Made by a program: the position numbers and the translations under genes
Source of the DNA: Acholeplasmatales bacterium
Lineage (GTDB): Bacteria; Bacillota_I; Bacilli_A; Acholeplasmatales; Anaeroplasmataceae
Assembly (NCBI GenBank): GCA_016288675.1
Contig: JAEELC010000150.1
Coordinates: 1 to 12,777 of the forward strand
Direction of reading: 5' to 3'
DNA: 12,777 nucleotides
Part shown: piece by piece, positions 12,233 to 12,777 of the stretch
Layout of the letters: each line of letters opens with the position of its first letter
How positions within the stretch are numbered: position 1 is the stretch's first letter
Notes under the pieces: model-generated
Database searches by the model: none
What the model was told of the DNA's origin: nothing
Seen by the model: the letters and a program-made list of their open reading frames with translations, nothing else

Positions 12233-12777
12233 ATGGATAAAGAAGAGATACTATTAGATAAAGCGTATGATGCTCAAAGAGTATATGATTATTTAGCAAA
12301 ATTGCTTGATATTAAAACTACTCTTCCTGTAACATTTATTGCTGATAAAAAAACAGAAAAAGAATTAACTAAAAATTATTTAAAGGAAAATCCATTTCCT
12401 CATGTAGTTAAATTTGTTCTTGCAGGATTAAGAAAGAAAGCAGTTAATAAATTATTTGTAGAAGAAAAGGTTCTTCAAACACCAGTTATTGCAGCAGTAT
12501 TATCACTATGTGCTGAAGTAGCTAGTGAAATTGGTGAGCTTAGAGGCGATTATTTTGATCAAGATGAAATTTATACAGATATTTCATATTCAGGTCTTCA
12601 AGCAATTCGTCTATACATGGCTAATTATACTGACAAGAATTTTAAAAAATCTCGTTTAGAAAGTGCAATTAGAGTAGATAATGCTATTAATGGTTCTTTT
12701 TATAAATATAAAGCTTCAAATGATAGATATGTATCATTCCATACATATTATCAAAGTCAACAACAAAAGCTTGTAAA
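12233..12777 (+). CDS. Partial gene, possible family III CoA-transferase (CaiB/BaiF-like), 3' end outside window
   Basis: The first 181 codons of a gene that runs off the right edge. It starts at ATG 12233 after AAGGGGA (12219-12225), 12 nt behind the flavoenzyme stop, so the two are co-transcribed. The product begins MDKEEILLDKAYDAQRVYDY and is soluble, with no signal peptide. The middle is Ala/Leu-rich and helical (VIAAVLSLCAEVASEIGELRGD). The visible end, RVDNAINGSF YKYKASNDRYVSFH, faintly recalls the segment of family III CoA-transferases where a query protein displays its substrate-binding small domain. The usual N-terminal DLTxxxAGP signature is not seen. Pairing with an enoate/dienoyl-CoA reductase would make sense for activating an acid to its CoA ester, as in bile-acid 7-dehydroxylation gene sets. 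The family call is weak; that it is a gene is near certain. Confidence 0.4.
   Translation, partial: MDKEEILLDKAYDAQRVYDYLAKLLDIKTTLPVTFIADKKTEKELTKNYLKENPFPHVVKFVLAGLRKKAVNKLFVEEKVLQTPVIAAVLSLCAEVASEIGELRGDYFDQDEIYTDISYSGLQAIRLYMANYTDKNFKKSRLESAIRVDNAINGSFYKYKASNDRYVSFHTYYQSQQQKLV

Noticed and set aside
1..12777. Alternative genetic code (TGA as Trp), suggested by AT-richness
   Set aside because: Trp is encoded by TGG throughout, TGA is used as a stop at 6098-6100, and no gene reads through TGA.

Overview
The window comes from a very AT-rich bacterium that uses the standard genetic code: tryptophan is TGG, the 191-aa membrane protein gene ends in TGA, and nearly all other stops are TAA. Strong AGGAGG-type ribosome sites, TATAAT promoters and short hairpin/T-run terminators after almost every transcript point to the Bacillota. 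An uncultured or gut-associated anaerobic Bacilli/Erysipelotrichia-like lineage is my guess. A superoxide reductase, a NifU-like/GGGtGRT pair and an iron-sulfur old-yellow-enzyme reductase all fit an anaerobic life. I see no rRNA, tRNA, CRISPR array, transposase or phage gene.

Layout: (1) bases 3-893, the 3' part of a Na+/Ca2+-exchanger-family antiporter, converging on a minus-strand superoxide reductase (939-1283). (2) A divergent promoter region leading rightward to a 58-aa small protein (1373-1549) that appears to have a leaderless mRNA. (3) A minus-strand histidine phosphatase (1591-2190) and a rightward 116-aa membrane protein (2341-2691). (4) A strongly expressed two-gene operon (2909-4621), a NifU-like scaffold plus a GGGtGRT protein, behind a roughly 97-nt leader that can form a pseudoknot-like structure. 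(5) An AlkD-type DNA alkylation repair glycosylase (4733-5422). (6) An operon of a YgjV-like membrane protein and two tandem paralogous lipoproteins (5525-7447). (7) An alpha/beta hydrolase plus pirin operon (7571-9345). (8) A GNAT acetyltransferase (9530-10018) behind a structured leader with an intrinsic terminator and short leader ORFs, which looks like transcription attenuation. (9) A 685-residue 2,4-dienoyl-CoA-reductase/BaiCD-like flavoenzyme (10163-12220), followed by a gene cut by the window end that may encode a family III CoA-transferase.

Two places deserve most attention. The first is the leader of the NifU-like/GGGtGRT operon: the whole 7-nt loop of a perfect 8-bp hairpin is complementary to an upstream segment, and the only good Shine-Dalgarno lies about 40 nt from the start codon. 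The second is the GNAT leader, where a folded domain, a small antiterminator and a terminator are mutually exclusive and a short ORF with a ribosome site (MWPPFR) runs through the switch. The GGGtGRT pair has, to my knowledge, no established function, and its codon choice marks it as highly expressed. All functional calls rest on reading the sequence and remembered family features; no searches were run.
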